Part shown: piece by piece, positions 1-10,260 of the stretch
How the letters are laid out: each line of letters starts with the position of its first letter
Numbering within the stretch: position 1 is the stretch's first letter
Origin: Pseudomonas sp. JQ170C
GTDB taxonomy: Bacteria > Pseudomonadota > Gammaproteobacteria > Pseudomonadales > Pseudomonadaceae
NCBI RefSeq assembly: GCF_035581345.1
Contig: NZ_CP141608.1
Coordinates: forward strand, 1,754,001 to 1,818,000
Direction: 5' to 3'
Length of the DNA stretch: 64,000 bases
The notes under the pieces: model-generated
What the model was told of the DNA's origin: nothing
What the model saw: only the letters and a program-made list of their open reading frames with translations
Databases searched by the model: none
Position numbers and translations under genes: made by a program

Positions 1-440
1 TGGTTCTCGCTGCCCAGCAGTTCGACAAAACGACGGCCGTCAACCTGATCGGTCAACTGGCCCAGGTAACGCCCCGGCTCGCTTTCGCTGCGGGCCAGGA
101 TCACCCGGCGGTCTTTTTCCGGCTGGGTCGGCGAGATCAGGTTCAGTTCCAGGCTCTGTGGCTGGCTGTTGCCGGTCAGGCGCAGGTCGACTTCACCGGT
201 CAGCTCGTCCAGGTGGATGCTGGCCTTCAGGCCCAGGGTCTGGGCCAGCAACTCACGGTCCAGGGAGCGGTTGATGCCTTTGCCGGCCTCGTAGTAGTTG
301 TCGTTGACCAGGTTGTCCGGGTTGTTCACGGCAATGGTGACCATGGTCAGGCTCAGGGTCACCGAGGTGGCCAGCACCCCGATGATGATCCAGGGCCAGA
401 GGTGCTTGTACCAGGGGCTGGTGGCAGTTGCAGAAGGCAT
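1..440 (-). CDS. ccoH: CcoH/FixH cbb3 oxidase assembly protein (partial)
   Basis: This is a small membrane protein needed for assembly or stability of cbb3 cytochrome oxidase. The first 146 codons are inside the window and the 3' end runs off the left edge. The N-terminus (MPSATATSPWYKHLWPW) leads into one membrane segment, followed by a periplasmic part with the FixH-type stretch NPDNLVNDNYYEAGKGINR. It starts 12 bp after the ccoG stop, so it is the next gene of the same accessory operon. The family is usually about 160-180 residues, so only a short tail is missing. The call rests on family resemblance and on position after ccoG. Confidence 0.85.
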   Translation of the reverse strand, partial: MPSATATSPWYKHLWPWIIIGVLATSVTLSLTMVTIAVNNPDNLVNDNYYEAGKGINRSLDRELLAQTLGLKASIHLDELTGEVDLRLTGNSQPQSLELNLISPTQPEKDRRVILARSESEPGRYLGQLTDQVDGRRFVELLGSEN

Positions 441-452
441 AGGTTCAATCTC

Positions 453-1871
453 TTATCGAATTTGCGGGCCGATGAAGCGGCTCTTGGCTTCAACCTGGGT
501 GGCGCTGTCGTCGGCGTCCTTGAGGATGAAGGTGACTTCGTTGGTGCTCGATGGCAGTTTTTCCGGGGCCATCGACAGTTGTACCGGCAGGCTGACGATA
601 TCGCCGGCCGCCACGCGGATTTCCCGCGCGCCTTCAAGCTTGAGGTCCGGCAGGCCGGCGGCATCGAGCACGTAGACGTGGTCGCGCTGGTCCTTGTTCA
701 TCACCTTGAGGCTGTAGACGTTCTCGATCCGGCCCTGGGCGTTCTCGCGGTACAGGACCCGGTCCTTGCTGACGTCAAAGCCCACCAGCGAGCGCATGAC
801 GAAGGCGCTGGCGAGCAGGGCGATCATGGCCAGCAGCACCACGGCGTAGCCGATCAGGCGAGGGCGCAGCATATGGGTTTTCTGGCCCGAGAGGTTGTGC
901 TCGGTGGTGTAGCTGATCAGGCCCTTGGGGTAGTTCATCTTGTCCATGATGGTGTCGCAGGCATCGATGCAGGCGGCGCAGCCGATACATTCGATCTGCA
1001 GGCCATCGCGGATGTCGATACCGGTCGGGCAGACCTGCACGCACATGGTGCAGTCGATGCAGTCACCCAGGCCCTTGGCCTTGTAGTCGAGGTCTTTCTT
1101 GCGTGGGCCACGGGTTTCGCCGCGACGCGGATCGTAGGAGACGATCAGGGTGTCCTTGTCGAACATCACGCTCTGGAAGCGTGCGTACGGGCACATGTAC
1201 ACGCACACCTGCTCGCGCAGCCAGCCGGCGTTGCCGTAGGTGGCCAGGGTGAAGAAGCCGACCCAGAAGTAGGCCCAGCCATCGGCCTGGCCGGTGAAGA
1301 ACTCCACAACCAGTTCGCGGATAGGGGAGAAGTAGCCGACGAAGGTCAAGCCGGTGACAAAGCCGATCAGCAGCCACAAGCTGTGCTTGGCCAGCTTGCG
1401 CAGGAACTTGTTGCCGCTCATGGGGGCCTTGTCGAGCTTCATGCGCTGGTTGCGATCACCTTCGGTGACCTTTTCGCACCACATGAAGATCCAGGTCCAG
1501 ACGCTCTGCGGGCAGGTGTAGCCGCACCACACACGCCCGGCGAATACCGTGATGAAGAACAGGCCGAAGGCAGCGACGATCAACAAGCCTGAGAGCAGGA
1601 TGAAGTCCTGGGGCCAGATGGTGGCGCCGAAGATGTAGAACTTGCGCTCCGGCAGGTTCCACCAGACGGCCTGGTGCTCACCCCAGTTCAGCCAGACCGT
1701 GCCGAAATACAGCAGGAACAGAAAGGCGCCACCGACCATGCGCAGGTTACGGAACACACCGGTAAACGCCCGGGTGTAGATTTTTTCCCGGGAGGCGTAG
1801 AGGTCGACGCTGTCCTTGTCTTTGTTGGCAGGCGGGGTGACATCATGTACTGGAATCTGCTTGCTCATCAT
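453..1871 (-). CDS. ccoG: Cytochrome c oxidase accessory protein CcoG (FixG/RdxA family)
   Basis: A membrane-bound polyferredoxin of 472 residues that takes part in cbb3 maturation; the family is linked to copper reduction for the CuB site. Several hydrophobic segments lie in the N-terminal half. A ferredoxin-like region carries two four-cysteine clusters (CIDCTMCVQVCP, then CIGCAACIDACD), and a C-terminal periplasmic immunoglobulin-like FixG_C domain follows. Two ATG codons stand side by side at the start (1871 and 1868) and either could be used. It lies downstream of the second cbb3 operon, separated by a REP pair and a terminator, so it probably has its own promoter in 1872-2070. Confidence 0.95.
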   Translation of the reverse strand: MMSKQIPVHDVTPPANKDKDSVDLYASREKIYTRAFTGVFRNLRMVGGAFLFLLYFGTVWLNWGEHQAVWWNLPERKFYIFGATIWPQDFILLSGLLIVAAFGLFFITVFAGRVWCGYTCPQSVWTWIFMWCEKVTEGDRNQRMKLDKAPMSGNKFLRKLAKHSLWLLIGFVTGLTFVGYFSPIRELVVEFFTGQADGWAYFWVGFFTLATYGNAGWLREQVCVYMCPYARFQSVMFDKDTLIVSYDPRRGETRGPRKKDLDYKAKGLGDCIDCTMCVQVCPTGIDIRDGLQIECIGCAACIDACDTIMDKMNYPKGLISYTTEHNLSGQKTHMLRPRLIGYAVVLLAMIALLASAFVMRSLVGFDVSKDRVLYRENAQGRIENVYSLKVMNKDQRDHVYVLDAAGLPDLKLEGAREIRVAAGDIVSLPVQLSMAPEKLPSSTNEVTFILKDADDSATQVEAKSRFIGPQIR

Positions 1872-2072
1872 TGAGTCCCACGGCAGTGGAATAATGCCGC
1901 GATCAGTGCGTGCCGACCGCAGTCAGAAGTTTATGCTGCTCTGCGGCGAATGATACGCCTGTAGTGGCCCTGTGGGGCACGGCTGCGGCGTTTAGTCGCG
2001 TTGGGTTTGCGTGGCTATTGGTGTAGTGAGCGTGTCAATTGATCTGGGTCATGCGCGACCGTGATGCCCCCT

Positions 2073-2143
2073 GTAGGAGCGGGCTTGCCCCGCGATAGCG
2101 GTAGATCAGTCAGGTCGCTATCGCGGGGCAAGCCCGCTCCTAC
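2073..2143. repeat. Paired inverted REP elements
   Basis: Two 28-bp arms (2073-2100 and 2116-2143) are exact reverse complements around a 15-bp spacer and contain the P. putida REP core GGGGCAAGCCCGCTCC. They fill most of the 331-bp gap between ccoG and ccoP. The remainder (1872-2072) is the presumed ccoG promoter region, in which I see no clear consensus site. Confidence 0.9.
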
Positions 2144-2152
2144 CTGGGGTGT

Positions 2153-2189
2153 AAAAAAGCCCCGGCAGTCTGCACTGACGGGGCTTTTT
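2153..2189. terminator. Bidirectional Rho-independent terminator after ccoP (cbb3-1)
   Basis: The stem GCCCCG/CGGGGC (2159-2164 with 2179-2184) is flanked by an A6 run on one side and a T5 run on the other. Read on the minus strand it ends the ccoNOQP-1 transcript 14 bp after the ccoP stop. Confidence 0.85.
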
Positions 2190-2202
2190 GTCGCCTGGCG
2201 AA

Positions 2203-3183
2203 TTACTTCGCTTCGGCGGTTTTCTCAGGCTGGTGCGAGAGGCTGTAGACGTAGGCCGCCAGCAGGTGGACCTTGTCGTTACCCTGGATCGCTTCCTGGG
2301 CAGGCATCTGGCCCTGACGGCCGTAACGGATGGTCTGCTGCAGTTGAGCGAAGCTCGAACCGTAGATGAACGCCTGTGGGTGGGTCAGGTTGGGTGCGCC
2401 CATGGCCGGGGTGCCCTTGCCCTCTGGGCCGTGGCAGGCCACGCAGTTGGCGGCGAAGAGCTTCTGGCCATTGGCCGGGTCGGCCTTCGCGCCTTCCGGC
2501 AGTTTGCGGCCATCGAGGTTGGTCAGCACGTAGGCAGCAACGTCAGCAACGCCTTGCTCACCAATGACTTCGGCCCAGGCTGGCATGACGCCATGTCGAC
2601 CCGCCATGATGGTGGTCTTGATGGTTTCAGGCTCGCCGCCCCAACGCCAGTCGTTGTCGGTCAGGTTGGGGAAACCGTAGGAACCCTTGGCGTCGGAACC
2701 GTGGCACACCGAGCAGTTGGAGGCGAACAGGCGGCCACCCATTTTCAGGGCTTGCGGGTCCTTGGCCACTTCTTCGATAGGCATCGAAGCAAACTTGGCG
2801 AAGATCGGACCGAACTTGGCGTCCGCGCGGGCCATTTCCTTTTCCCACTCGTGTACGCCGGTCCAGCCGGCCTGGCCGTTGGCGAACTCGGTCTTCTTCT
2901 CGTTATCCAGGTATTGGTAGCCTGGCAGAACGCCTTTCCAGTTGCCCAGGCCCGGGTACAGCACGAGGTAGCCGAGTGCAAAGATGATGGTGCCGACAAA
3001 CAGCATGAACCACCATTTTGGCAGCGGGTTGTCATATTCCTCGATGCCGTCGTAGGCATGGCCCACGGTTTCTTCGGTGGTTTCGCTGCGCTGGCCCTTG
3101 CGGGTGGACAGCAGCAGCCAAGTCAGGGCGAAGATGGTGCCCAGACTCAGAACGGTGACGTACAGACTCCAGAAGGTAGTCAT
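2203..3183 (-). CDS. ccoP: cbb3-type cytochrome c oxidase subunit III (CcoP), copy 1
   Basis: Di-haem c subunit of 326 residues that passes electrons to CcoO/CcoN. The N-terminus has two membrane segments (about 5-25 and 57-76). Two CXXCH haem sites follow: CSVCH at 157-161 and CVACH at 247-251. Compared with the copy at 5921-6868 it has about 14 extra residues just after the second membrane helix (around 90-105). Its start overlaps the ccoQ stop by four bases (ATGA), which indicates translational coupling. Confidence 0.97.
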   Translation of the reverse strand: MTTFWSLYVTVLSLGTIFALTWLLLSTRKGQRSETTEETVGHAYDGIEEYDNPLPKWWFMLFVGTIIFALGYLVLYPGLGNWKGVLPGYQYLDNEKKTEFANGQAGWTGVHEWEKEMARADAKFGPIFAKFASMPIEEVAKDPQALKMGGRLFASNCSVCHGSDAKGSYGFPNLTDNDWRWGGEPETIKTTIMAGRHGVMPAWAEVIGEQGVADVAAYVLTNLDGRKLPEGAKADPANGQKLFAANCVACHGPEGKGTPAMGAPNLTHPQAFIYGSSFAQLQQTIRYGRQGQMPAQEAIQGNDKVHLLAAYVYSLSHQPEKTAEAK

Positions 3184-3386
3184 TCGTTGTTACTCCTAGA
3201 CGCTTTCGCTTGCGCTTGCTCGACGTGCTTGCTGGCTTCGGGATCATCCGCGAAGGGCAGCATGGTCGCTTCGTCGAACTCAGACTTGCGCCGAGAACTG
3301 AACACCCACAACGCCAGGCCAACGAAGGCCACCATCACAACGACGGTGCCCAGGCCACGAATCATCCCGATATCCATCAATGTCAC
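3180..3386 (-). CDS. ccoQ: cbb3-type cytochrome oxidase subunit CcoQ, copy 1
   Basis: Small single-helix subunit thought to stabilise the interaction of CcoP with CcoNO. The 68-residue reading uses a GTG at 3386 that overlaps the ccoO stop (GTGA); an ATG at 3377 would give MDIGMIRG. Alignment with the second CcoQ ([12 protein letters not shown]) favours the longer GTG form. It has one hydrophobic segment near residues 10-28, then a charged tail ending in KASRSNNE. Confidence 0.9.
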   Translation of the reverse strand: MTLMDIGMIRGLGTVVVMVAFVGLALWVFSSRRKSEFDEATMLPFADDPEASKHVEQAQAKASRSNNE

Positions 3387-3991
3387 CGTTTGCTTTTGAT
3401 GATGGTGCCCAGGCCTTGCAGGTAGGCAACCAGGGCGTCCATTTCAGTCTTGCCCTTGACCGCGTCGCGGGCACCGGCGATGTCTGCGTCGGTGTACGGC
3501 GTGCCGAGGGTGCGCAAGACTTCCATCTTCTTGACCGTGTCCTTGCCGTCGAGCTTGTTCTCTACCAGCCATGGGTAGGCCGGCATTTTCGACTCGGGCA
3601 CGACGTTGCGCGGGTTGTACAGGTGGGCACGGTGCCAGTCATCGGAGTAACGACCACCGACACGGGCCAGGTCAGGGCCGGTACGCTTGGAACCCCACAG
3701 GAACGGGTGGTCCCAGACGCTTTCACCGGCTACCGAGTAGTGGCCGTAGCGCTCGGTCTCGGCACGGAACGGACGGATCATCTGCGAGTGGCACTGTACG
3801 CAGCCTTCGCGGATGTAGATGTCGCGGCCTTCGAGTTCCAGCGCGGTACGTGGCTTCATGCCTTCGACCGGCTTGTTGGTGACGTCCTGGAAAAACAACG
3901 GGACGATCTGGGTCAGGCCGCCGATGCTCACGGCGATGACCATGAAGAAGGCCAGCAGGCCGATATTCTTCTCGACTACTTCATGCTTCAT
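3383..3991 (-). CDS. ccoO: cbb3-type cytochrome c oxidase subunit II (CcoO), copy 1
   Basis: Membrane-anchored mono-haem cytochrome c of 202 residues. One N-terminal membrane helix (about 11-33) is followed by a haem c motif CVQCH at 64-68. The sequence is nearly identical to the copy at 7065-7673. The start abuts ccoN: the ATG at 3991 shares its first base with the last base of the ccoN stop. Confidence 0.97.
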   Translation of the reverse strand: MKHEVVEKNIGLLAFFMVIAVSIGGLTQIVPLFFQDVTNKPVEGMKPRTALELEGRDIYIREGCVQCHSQMIRPFRAETERYGHYSVAGESVWDHPFLWGSKRTGPDLARVGGRYSDDWHRAHLYNPRNVVPESKMPAYPWLVENKLDGKDTVKKMEVLRTLGTPYTDADIAGARDAVKGKTEMDALVAYLQGLGTIIKSKR

Positions 3992-5433
3992 CAGTGGGCT
4001 CCAACTACAGCGATCTGAGCGGCGGCTTCAGCTTCGGCCGGCTTCGAGGCGCGCACGGTACGGTAGACGTTGTACGCCATCAGCAGCATGCCGGAGGCGA
4101 AGAACGCACCGCCCAGGGCACGGACGATAAAGCCAGGGTGGCTGGCCTGCAGGGCTTCGACGAAGGAGTAGGTGAGGGTGCCGTCATCGTTGATTGCACG
4201 CCACATCAGGCCCTGGGTGATGCCGTTGACCCACATCGAGGAGATGTAGAGCACGGTACCGATGGTTGCCAGCCAGAAGTGCGCGTTGATCAGGCCGATG
4301 CTGTGCATCTGCTCGCGGCCATAGACTTTCGGGATCATGTGGTACAGGGCGCCGATCGAGATCATCGCTACCCAGCCAAGGGCGCCGGCGTGTACGTGGC
4401 CAACGGTCCAGTCGGTGTAGTGCGACAGCGAGTTGACGGTCTTGATGGCCATCATCGGGCCTTCAAAGGTCGACATGCCGTAGAACGCCAGCGATACCAC
4501 CAAAAAGCGCAGGATCGGGTCGGTGCGCAGCTTATGCCAGGCGCCCGACAGGGTCATCATGCCGTTGATCATGCCGCCCCAGCTTGGTGCCAGCAGGATG
4601 ATCGACATCGCCATGCCCAGCGACTGAGCCCAGTCTGGCAGAGCGGTGTAGTGCAGGTGGTGAGGACCGGCCCAGATGTACAGAGTGATCAGTGCCCAGA
4701 AGTGCACGATCGACAGGCGATAGGAGTAGATAGGACGTTCGGCCTGCTTCGGCACGAAGTAGTACATCATGCCCAGGAAGCCGGTGGTCAGGAAGAAGCC
4801 CACGGCGTTGTGGCCGTACCACCACTGGATCATCGCGTCGGTTGCACCCGAGTAGGCCGAGTACGACTTGAACAGGCTGACCGGCAGGGAGGCGTGGTTG
4901 ACGATGTGCAGCATCGCAGTCACCACGATGAAGGCACCGTAGAACCAGTTACCCACATAAATGTGTTTGGTCTTGCGCTTGACGATGGTACCGAAGAACA
5001 CCACGCCATAGGTCACCCAGACAATGGCCAGCAAAATGGCGATCGGCCATTCCAGCTCGGCGTATTCCTTGGTGGTGGTGTAGCCCAGTGGCAGGGTAAT
5101 GAGCGCACCGACGATCACCGCTTGCCAACCCCAGAAGGTGAAGGCGGCGAGGCTGTCGGAAATCAGTCGCGTCTGGCAGGTTCGCTGCACGACATAATAA
5201 GAAGTGGCAAACAGTGCACAGCCACCGAAGGCGAAAATCACCAGGTTGGTGTGCAGTGGGCGCAGGCGGCCAAAGCTCGTCCATGGCAGGTCCAGGTTGA
5301 GCTGGGGCCATACCAGTTGCGAGGCGATGAAAACGCCAAGCCCCATGCCAAGGATCCCCCAGACCACCGTCATGATGGCGAACTGGCGGACGACCTTATA
5401 GTTATAAGCAGTCGGACTGATTGCTGTGCTCAT
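3991..5433 (-). CDS. ccoN: cbb3-type cytochrome c oxidase subunit I (CcoN), copy 1
   Basis: Catalytic subunit of 480 residues that reduces O2 to water at a haem b3/CuB centre. Visible metal ligands are His61 in RLRPLHTN (low-spin haem), His208 in WYGHNAV and the His258-His259 pair in AGPHHLHYT (CuB), and His346 and His348 in VGHVHAG (haems). About twelve membrane helices are evident. It is the first gene of the downstream ccoNOQP set. Its upstream region has a sigma-70-like promoter and no ANR box, unlike copy 2, which fits the constitutively expressed cbb3-1 of P. aeruginosa. Confidence 0.98.
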   Translation of the reverse strand: MSTAISPTAYNYKVVRQFAIMTVVWGILGMGLGVFIASQLVWPQLNLDLPWTSFGRLRPLHTNLVIFAFGGCALFATSYYVVQRTCQTRLISDSLAAFTFWGWQAVIVGALITLPLGYTTTKEYAELEWPIAILLAIVWVTYGVVFFGTIVKRKTKHIYVGNWFYGAFIVVTAMLHIVNHASLPVSLFKSYSAYSGATDAMIQWWYGHNAVGFFLTTGFLGMMYYFVPKQAERPIYSYRLSIVHFWALITLYIWAGPHHLHYTALPDWAQSLGMAMSIILLAPSWGGMINGMMTLSGAWHKLRTDPILRFLVVSLAFYGMSTFEGPMMAIKTVNSLSHYTDWTVGHVHAGALGWVAMISIGALYHMIPKVYGREQMHSIGLINAHFWLATIGTVLYISSMWVNGITQGLMWRAINDDGTLTYSFVEALQASHPGFIVRALGGAFFASGMLLMAYNVYRTVRASKPAEAEAAAQIAVVGAH

Positions 5434-5482
5434 TCTAAGGTTCCACGGTTTGGGTGTTTTTGTAGGTTAAAAAATCGGCGCA

Positions 5483-5511
5483 AGTATGTATAAACCGTGT
5501 GGTTATTGCAA
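5483..5511 (-). promoter_or_regulatory. Putative sigma-70 promoter of ccoN copy 1
   Basis: On the minus strand, TTGCAA (5506-5511) and CATACT (5483-5488) are separated by 17 bp, each matching four of six consensus bases. The start would lie about 40-45 bases upstream of the ccoN ATG. Confidence 0.4.
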
Positions 5512-5584
5512 CGCGATGGCTCCCGCGCCGACCTTTGCCAAAGCCCGGTCTACCGCTGTTCCGAGCATAATTGGCGGACGAAGT

Positions 5585-5613
5585 GTACACAATTATCTGT
5601 TTGATATGTGTAC
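5585..5613. promoter_or_regulatory. Inverted repeat, possible operator upstream of ccoN copy 1
   Basis: GTACACA (5585-5591) and its exact reverse complement TGTGTAC (5607-5613) are separated by 15 AT-rich bases. The repeat lies about 75 bp upstream of the proposed -35 in a 487-bp gap. The rest of that gap (5614-5861) holds no ORF or site I can recognise. Confidence 0.35.
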
Positions 5614-5861
5614 CGTTATTCACATTTTCTTGTCCAATCGGTCAAGCTTGCTGTGACCATTTTTCGTTGGCCCGGTACGGGTACGAAGAGGTCGAGCCGA
5701 TCCCATCTACCTTTGCACGCATTCTTCAACCGGCACGACCGCCCGTGCGGTTCATCGGCCCTTCGGTCGCGGTCGCTGTGGCAACAAGCTTAGTTGTGAT
5801 CAAGGCGGGTGCAAGGCGCGGTGGCGGGGGAGGTGCGACACTTGGTCGCAAGCGGGAAACG

Positions 5862-5893
5862 GAACCGCCGCATCCGGGTGGAGGCGGCGGTTC
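5862..5893 (-). terminator. Hairpin terminator downstream of ccoP copy 2
   Basis: A perfect 10-bp GC-rich stem (GAACCGCCGC at 5862-5871 with 5884-5893) and a 12-base loop lie 28 bases past the ccoP2 stop. The T-run on the minus strand is short (TTT), so termination may be partial and allow some read-through towards copy 1. Confidence 0.6.
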
Positions 5894-5920
5894 GAGTCAA
5901 GGCTCAGTTGCGCGAAGATT

Positions 5921-6868
5921 TTACTTGGCAGTCAGGCTCTCGCCCTGGGCCGGTTCTTCCTGGGACAGGCTGTAGACATAGGCAGCCAGCAGATGGACCT
6001 TGTCGTTGCCCTGGATCTCTTGCTGGGCAGGCATCTGGCCCTGGCGGCCGTAACGGATGGTCTGCTGCAGCTGGGCAAAGCTTGAGCCGTAGATGAACGC
6101 TTGCGGGTGGGTCAGGTCTGGCGCGCCCATCGCCGGGGTGCCCTTGCCTTCAGGGCCGTGGCAGGCCACGCAATTGGCGGCGAACAGCTTCTGGCCATTG
6201 GCGATGTCGGCCTTGGTGCCTTCAGGCAACTTGCGCCCGTCGAGGTTGGTCAGCACGAAGCCGGCAACATCGGCCACACCTTGCTCGCCGATCACTTCGG
6301 CCCACGCCGGCATCACGCCGTGGCGACCGCTCATGATCGACTGCTTGATGGTTTCAGGCTCGCCGCCCCAGCGCCAATCCTTGTCGGTGAGGTTGGGGAA
6401 GCCGTAGGCGCCCTTGGCGTCGGAGCCGTGGCACACCGCGCAGTTGGAGGCGAACAGGCGGCCGCCCATTTTCAACGCTTGGGGGTCCTTGGCCACTTCT
6501 TCCACCGGCATGGCAGCGAACTTGGCGAAGATCGGGCCGAACTTGGCGTCCGCCTTGTCCATTTCCTTCTGCCATTCGTTGACCTGGGTCCAGCCATTTT
6601 CATAACCGGGCAGGATGCCTTTCCAGTTGCCGAGGCCGGGGTAGAGGATCAGGTAGCCGACCCCGAACGCCAGGGTGCCGACGAACAGCCAGAACCACCA
6701 CTTGGGCAGCGGGTTGTCGTACTCCTCGATGCCGTCGAAGCTGTGGCCCATGGTCTCGTCGCTGGTGCCGGGCTTTTCGCCCTTGCGCGTTGCCAGCAAC
6801 AGCCAGGTCAGGCCGATCAGGCTGCCGATGGTCAGTACGCTGATGTACGTACTCCAGAAGGTGGTCAT
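5921..6868 (-). CDS. ccoP: cbb3-type cytochrome c oxidase subunit III (CcoP), copy 2
   Basis: Di-haem subunit of 315 residues with CAVCH at 143-147 and a second CVACH site about 90 residues later. The two N-terminal helices sit at about 5-25 and 57-76. It lacks the extra linker residues present after helix two in copy 1 and ends in a different tail ([13 protein letters not shown]). The start overlaps the ccoQ2 stop by four bases. Confidence 0.97.
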   Translation of the reverse strand: MTTFWSTYISVLTIGSLIGLTWLLLATRKGEKPGTSDETMGHSFDGIEEYDNPLPKWWFWLFVGTLAFGVGYLILYPGLGNWKGILPGYENGWTQVNEWQKEMDKADAKFGPIFAKFAAMPVEEVAKDPQALKMGGRLFASNCAVCHGSDAKGAYGFPNLTDKDWRWGGEPETIKQSIMSGRHGVMPAWAEVIGEQGVADVAGFVLTNLDGRKLPEGTKADIANGQKLFAANCVACHGPEGKGTPAMGAPDLTHPQAFIYGSSFAQLQQTIRYGRQGQMPAQQEIQGNDKVHLLAAYVYSLSQEEPAQGESLTAK

Positions 6869-7059
6869 TGCCCGTTACTCCTCGATTCGGGTTCGTTGGC
6901 GGGTGCCAGGCGGTCGTCGGCGAACGGCAGCAGGCTGGCTTCGGCAAATTCCCGGTCGCGCCGACCGTTGAACACCCACAGCGACAGGCCGATGAAGGCG
7001 ATGGCCACCAGCAGGGTGCCCAGGCCGCGCAGCTGGCCGATATCCAGTGTCAAGTCCAT
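6865..7059 (-). CDS. ccoQ: cbb3-type cytochrome oxidase subunit CcoQ, copy 2
   Basis: Small subunit of 64 residues starting [13 protein letters not shown] with one membrane helix. It lies between ccoO2 (5-bp gap) and ccoP2 (4-bp overlap). Similarity to copy 1 is clear in the helix and in the following [12 protein letters not shown] region, and weak at the C-terminus, as usual for this loosely conserved subunit. Confidence 0.9.
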   Translation of the reverse strand: MDLTLDIGQLRGLGTLLVAIAFIGLSLWVFNGRRDREFAEASLLPFADDRLAPANEPESRSNGQ

Positions 7060-7064
7060 GGCCC

Positions 7065-7673
7065 TTACCTCTTGTTCTTGATCGCGGTGCCCAGCACCTG
7101 CAGGTAGGCAACCAGCGCATCCATTTCGGATTTGCCCTTGAGCGATTCAACCGCGCCGCTGATATCGGCATCGGTGTACGGCACGCCCAGGGTGCGCAGG
7201 GTGCGCAGCTTGGTCTCGGTGTGGCTGCTGTCGACCTGACTTGCCACCAGCCACGGGTAGGCCGGCATCTTTGACTCGGGCACGACGTTGCGCGGGTTGT
7301 ACAGGTGAGCACGGTGCCAGTCATCGGAGTAACGACCGCCAACCCGGGCCAGGTCTGGACCGGTACGCTTGGAACCCCACAGGAACGGGTGGTCCCAGAC
7401 GCTTTCACCGGCTACCGAGTAGTGGCCGTAGCGCTCGGTCTCGGCACGGAACGGACGGATCATCTGCGAGTGACACTGCACACAGCCTTCGCGGATGTAG
7501 ATGTCGCGGCCTTCGAGCTGCAGCGCGGTATAGGGCTTCATACCCTCCACCGGCTTGTTGGTGACGTCCTGGAAAAACAACGGGACGATCTGGGTCAGGC
7601 CGCCGATGCTGACGGCAAACACCATCAACAGCACCAGCAGGAAGACGTTTTTCTCGATTACTTCGTGTTTCAT
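7065..7673 (-). CDS. ccoO: cbb3-type cytochrome c oxidase subunit II (CcoO), copy 2
   Basis: Mono-haem subunit of 202 residues. The start at 7673 (MKHEVIEKN) matches copy 1 exactly in length; an upstream in-frame start would add an unconserved Pro/Arg-rich stretch. A good AGGAG-like site (GAGGAGACCGAG) precedes the ATG. One N-terminal helix and CVQCH at 64-68 are present. The nucleotide sequence of 7261-7560 is almost the same as 3573-3872 of copy 1, suggesting gene conversion or strong constraint. Confidence 0.97.
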   Translation of the reverse strand: MKHEVIEKNVFLLVLLMVFAVSIGGLTQIVPLFFQDVTNKPVEGMKPYTALQLEGRDIYIREGCVQCHSQMIRPFRAETERYGHYSVAGESVWDHPFLWGSKRTGPDLARVGGRYSDDWHRAHLYNPRNVVPESKMPAYPWLVASQVDSSHTETKLRTLRTLGVPYTDADISGAVESLKGKSEMDALVAYLQVLGTAIKNKR

Positions 7674-7683
7674 CTCGGTCTCC

Positions 7684-9108
<1,425 letters not shown>

Positions 9109-9157
9109 GTATGGGTTCCCATCCACGGTTATAGGCAGACTAAACAGCGAGGCAAGC

Positions 9158-9847
9158 ATGAGTAATGGGCAACTGGCCGGTATTGACGGGGATCAATGGG
9201 CACAGCTGGTCAAAAACCGCGGCTGGCGCTGGAATGCCCCGCAAAATCAGGGGGATGGCGCACCTTCGCGGTGCCTGATCCTGGCCCATGGCGCGGGGGC
9301 GCCGATGGACAGCGCGTTCATGGACGACATCGCGCAAAGGCTGGCGGCACAAGGGCTGGGGGTGCTGCGCTTCGAGTTTCCGTACATGGCGCAACGGCGC
9401 CTTGATGGTGGCAAAAGGCCGCCAAATCCGCAGGCCAAATTGCTTGAGTGCTGGCGTGAGGTGTATGGGCTGGTGCGACCTTTGGTCACTGGGACGCTGG
9501 CCATCGGCGGCAAGTCCATGGGCGGGCGCATGGCCAGCTTGCTGGCGGACGAACTGGGCGCCGATGCGCTGGTGTGCCTGGGGTATCCGTTTTACGCGGC
9601 GGGCAAGCCGGAGAAGCCGCGGGTGGCGCACCTGGCCGAATTGAAGACGCCGACGCTGATCATTCAGGGCGAGCGAGATGCCCTGGGGAATCGGCAGGCG
9701 GTGGAAGGGTATGTGTTATCGCCGGCGATCGAGGTGTGCTGGCTAGAGGCGGGGGATCACGATTTGAAGCCGTTGAAGGCGTCGGGGTTCAGTCATGCGG
9801 ATCATTTGCAGACGGCTGCGGACCACATTGTGGGGTTTTTGCCGTAG
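9158..9847 (+). CDS. Alpha/beta hydrolase (KANL3/Tex30-like family)
   Basis: Predicted cytoplasmic hydrolase of 229 residues. The fold is supported by an HGAGAPMDS oxyanion-type strand-turn, the nucleophile elbow GGKSMGG with Ser120, an acid in [10 protein letters not shown] and a late His in EAGDHDLKP. Substrate unknown. I place the start at 9158 (MSNGQLAG), 50 bp from the divergent ccoN2; an earlier ATG at 9107 would overlap ccoN2. The first 15 codons contain the ANR-type box that should serve ccoN2, so either the box is embedded in coding sequence or translation begins later. No partner gene is evident. Confidence 0.75.
   Translation: MSNGQLAGIDGDQWAQLVKNRGWRWNAPQNQGDGAPSRCLILAHGAGAPMDSAFMDDIAQRLAAQGLGVLRFEFPYMAQRRLDGGKRPPNPQAKLLECWREVYGLVRPLVTGTLAIGGKSMGGRMASLLADELGADALVCLGYPFYAAGKPEKPRVAHLAELKTPTLIIQGERDALGNRQAVEGYVLSPAIEVCWLEAGDHDLKPLKASGFSHADHLQTAADHIVGFLP
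9183..9196 (-). promoter_or_regulatory. ANR/FNR box for ccoN copy 2
   Basis: TTGACGGGGATCAA matches the TTGAT-N4-ATCAA consensus with one change. Its centre is about 81 bp upstream of the ccoN2 ATG. With the usual -41.5 placement, the transcript would start near 9148, within the 49-bp gap between the divergent genes. No good -10 hexamer is obvious. Confidence 0.65.
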
Positions 9848-9852
9848 CAGGG

Positions 9853-9900
9853 TATCGCGGGGCAAGCACGCTCCTACTGGAGCGGGCTTGCCCCGCGATA
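9853..9900. repeat. REP inverted pair
   Basis: Two 22-base arms (9853-9874 and 9879-9900) around a 4-base loop carry the REP core, with one mismatch. The pair lies between the convergent hydrolase and ppnP genes and can form a long hairpin that may protect or end both transcripts. Confidence 0.85.
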
Positions 9901-9905
9901 ATGGC

Positions 9906-10190
9906 TTACCCGCGATATTCGCACAGGTAGGCAGTGTCCACCGCGACCTTCAGCTGGAACTTGCTGTTGGCGGGCACGTTGAACTGGCTACCGGCGCTGA
10001 AGGTTTCCCAGTTGTCGCTGTCAGGCAGTTTGACGGTCAGGGCGCCCGACACCACGTGCATGATTTCACGCTGGGCAGTGCCGAACTCGTACTCGCCGGG
10101 GGCCATCACGCCAACAGTGGCCGGGCCTTCGGCAGTGCCGAAAGCGATCGACTTGACCGTGCCATCAAAGTACTCGTTGACTTTAAACAT
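9906..10190 (-). CDS. ppnP: Pyrimidine/purine nucleoside phosphorylase PpnP (YaiE/DUF1255)
   Basis: A small cupin-fold enzyme of 94 residues; the family phosphorolyses a broad range of nucleosides to base plus ribose-1-phosphate. Family features are the N-terminal [14 protein letters not shown], the central [10 protein letters not shown] and EIMHVVSG, and the C-terminal YLCEYRG. The length is normal for the family. It ends next to a REP pair and is probably monocistronic. Confidence 0.9.
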   Translation of the reverse strand: MFKVNEYFDGTVKSIAFGTAEGPATVGVMAPGEYEFGTAQREIMHVVSGALTVKLPDSDNWETFSAGSQFNVPANSKFQLKVAVDTAYLCEYRG

Positions 10191-10260
10191 GGGCGACTCC
10201 TGAAAAGGGGCTGAAAAGGCTGGCCAGTATGCCCAAGGCTCCCGGCGCCGTCATCCGCTT

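Noticed and set aside
213..1592. Long plus-strand open frame of 459 codons opposite ccoG
   Set aside because: It is the antisense shadow of ccoG and ccoH. Its composition is Gly/His/Val/Asp-rich with no domain, while the minus frame carries clear ferredoxin cysteines.
5788..5806. FNR half-site near TTGTGATCAAGG upstream of ccoN copy 1
   Set aside because: Only one half (GATCAA) matches and the paired half at the right spacing is missing. It is also about 370 bp from the ccoN1 start.
5571..5975. Plus-strand open frame of 134 codons between the cbb3 operons
   Set aside because: It runs through the terminator hairpin and into the 3' end of ccoP2, has Gly-rich low complexity and no convincing ribosome site.
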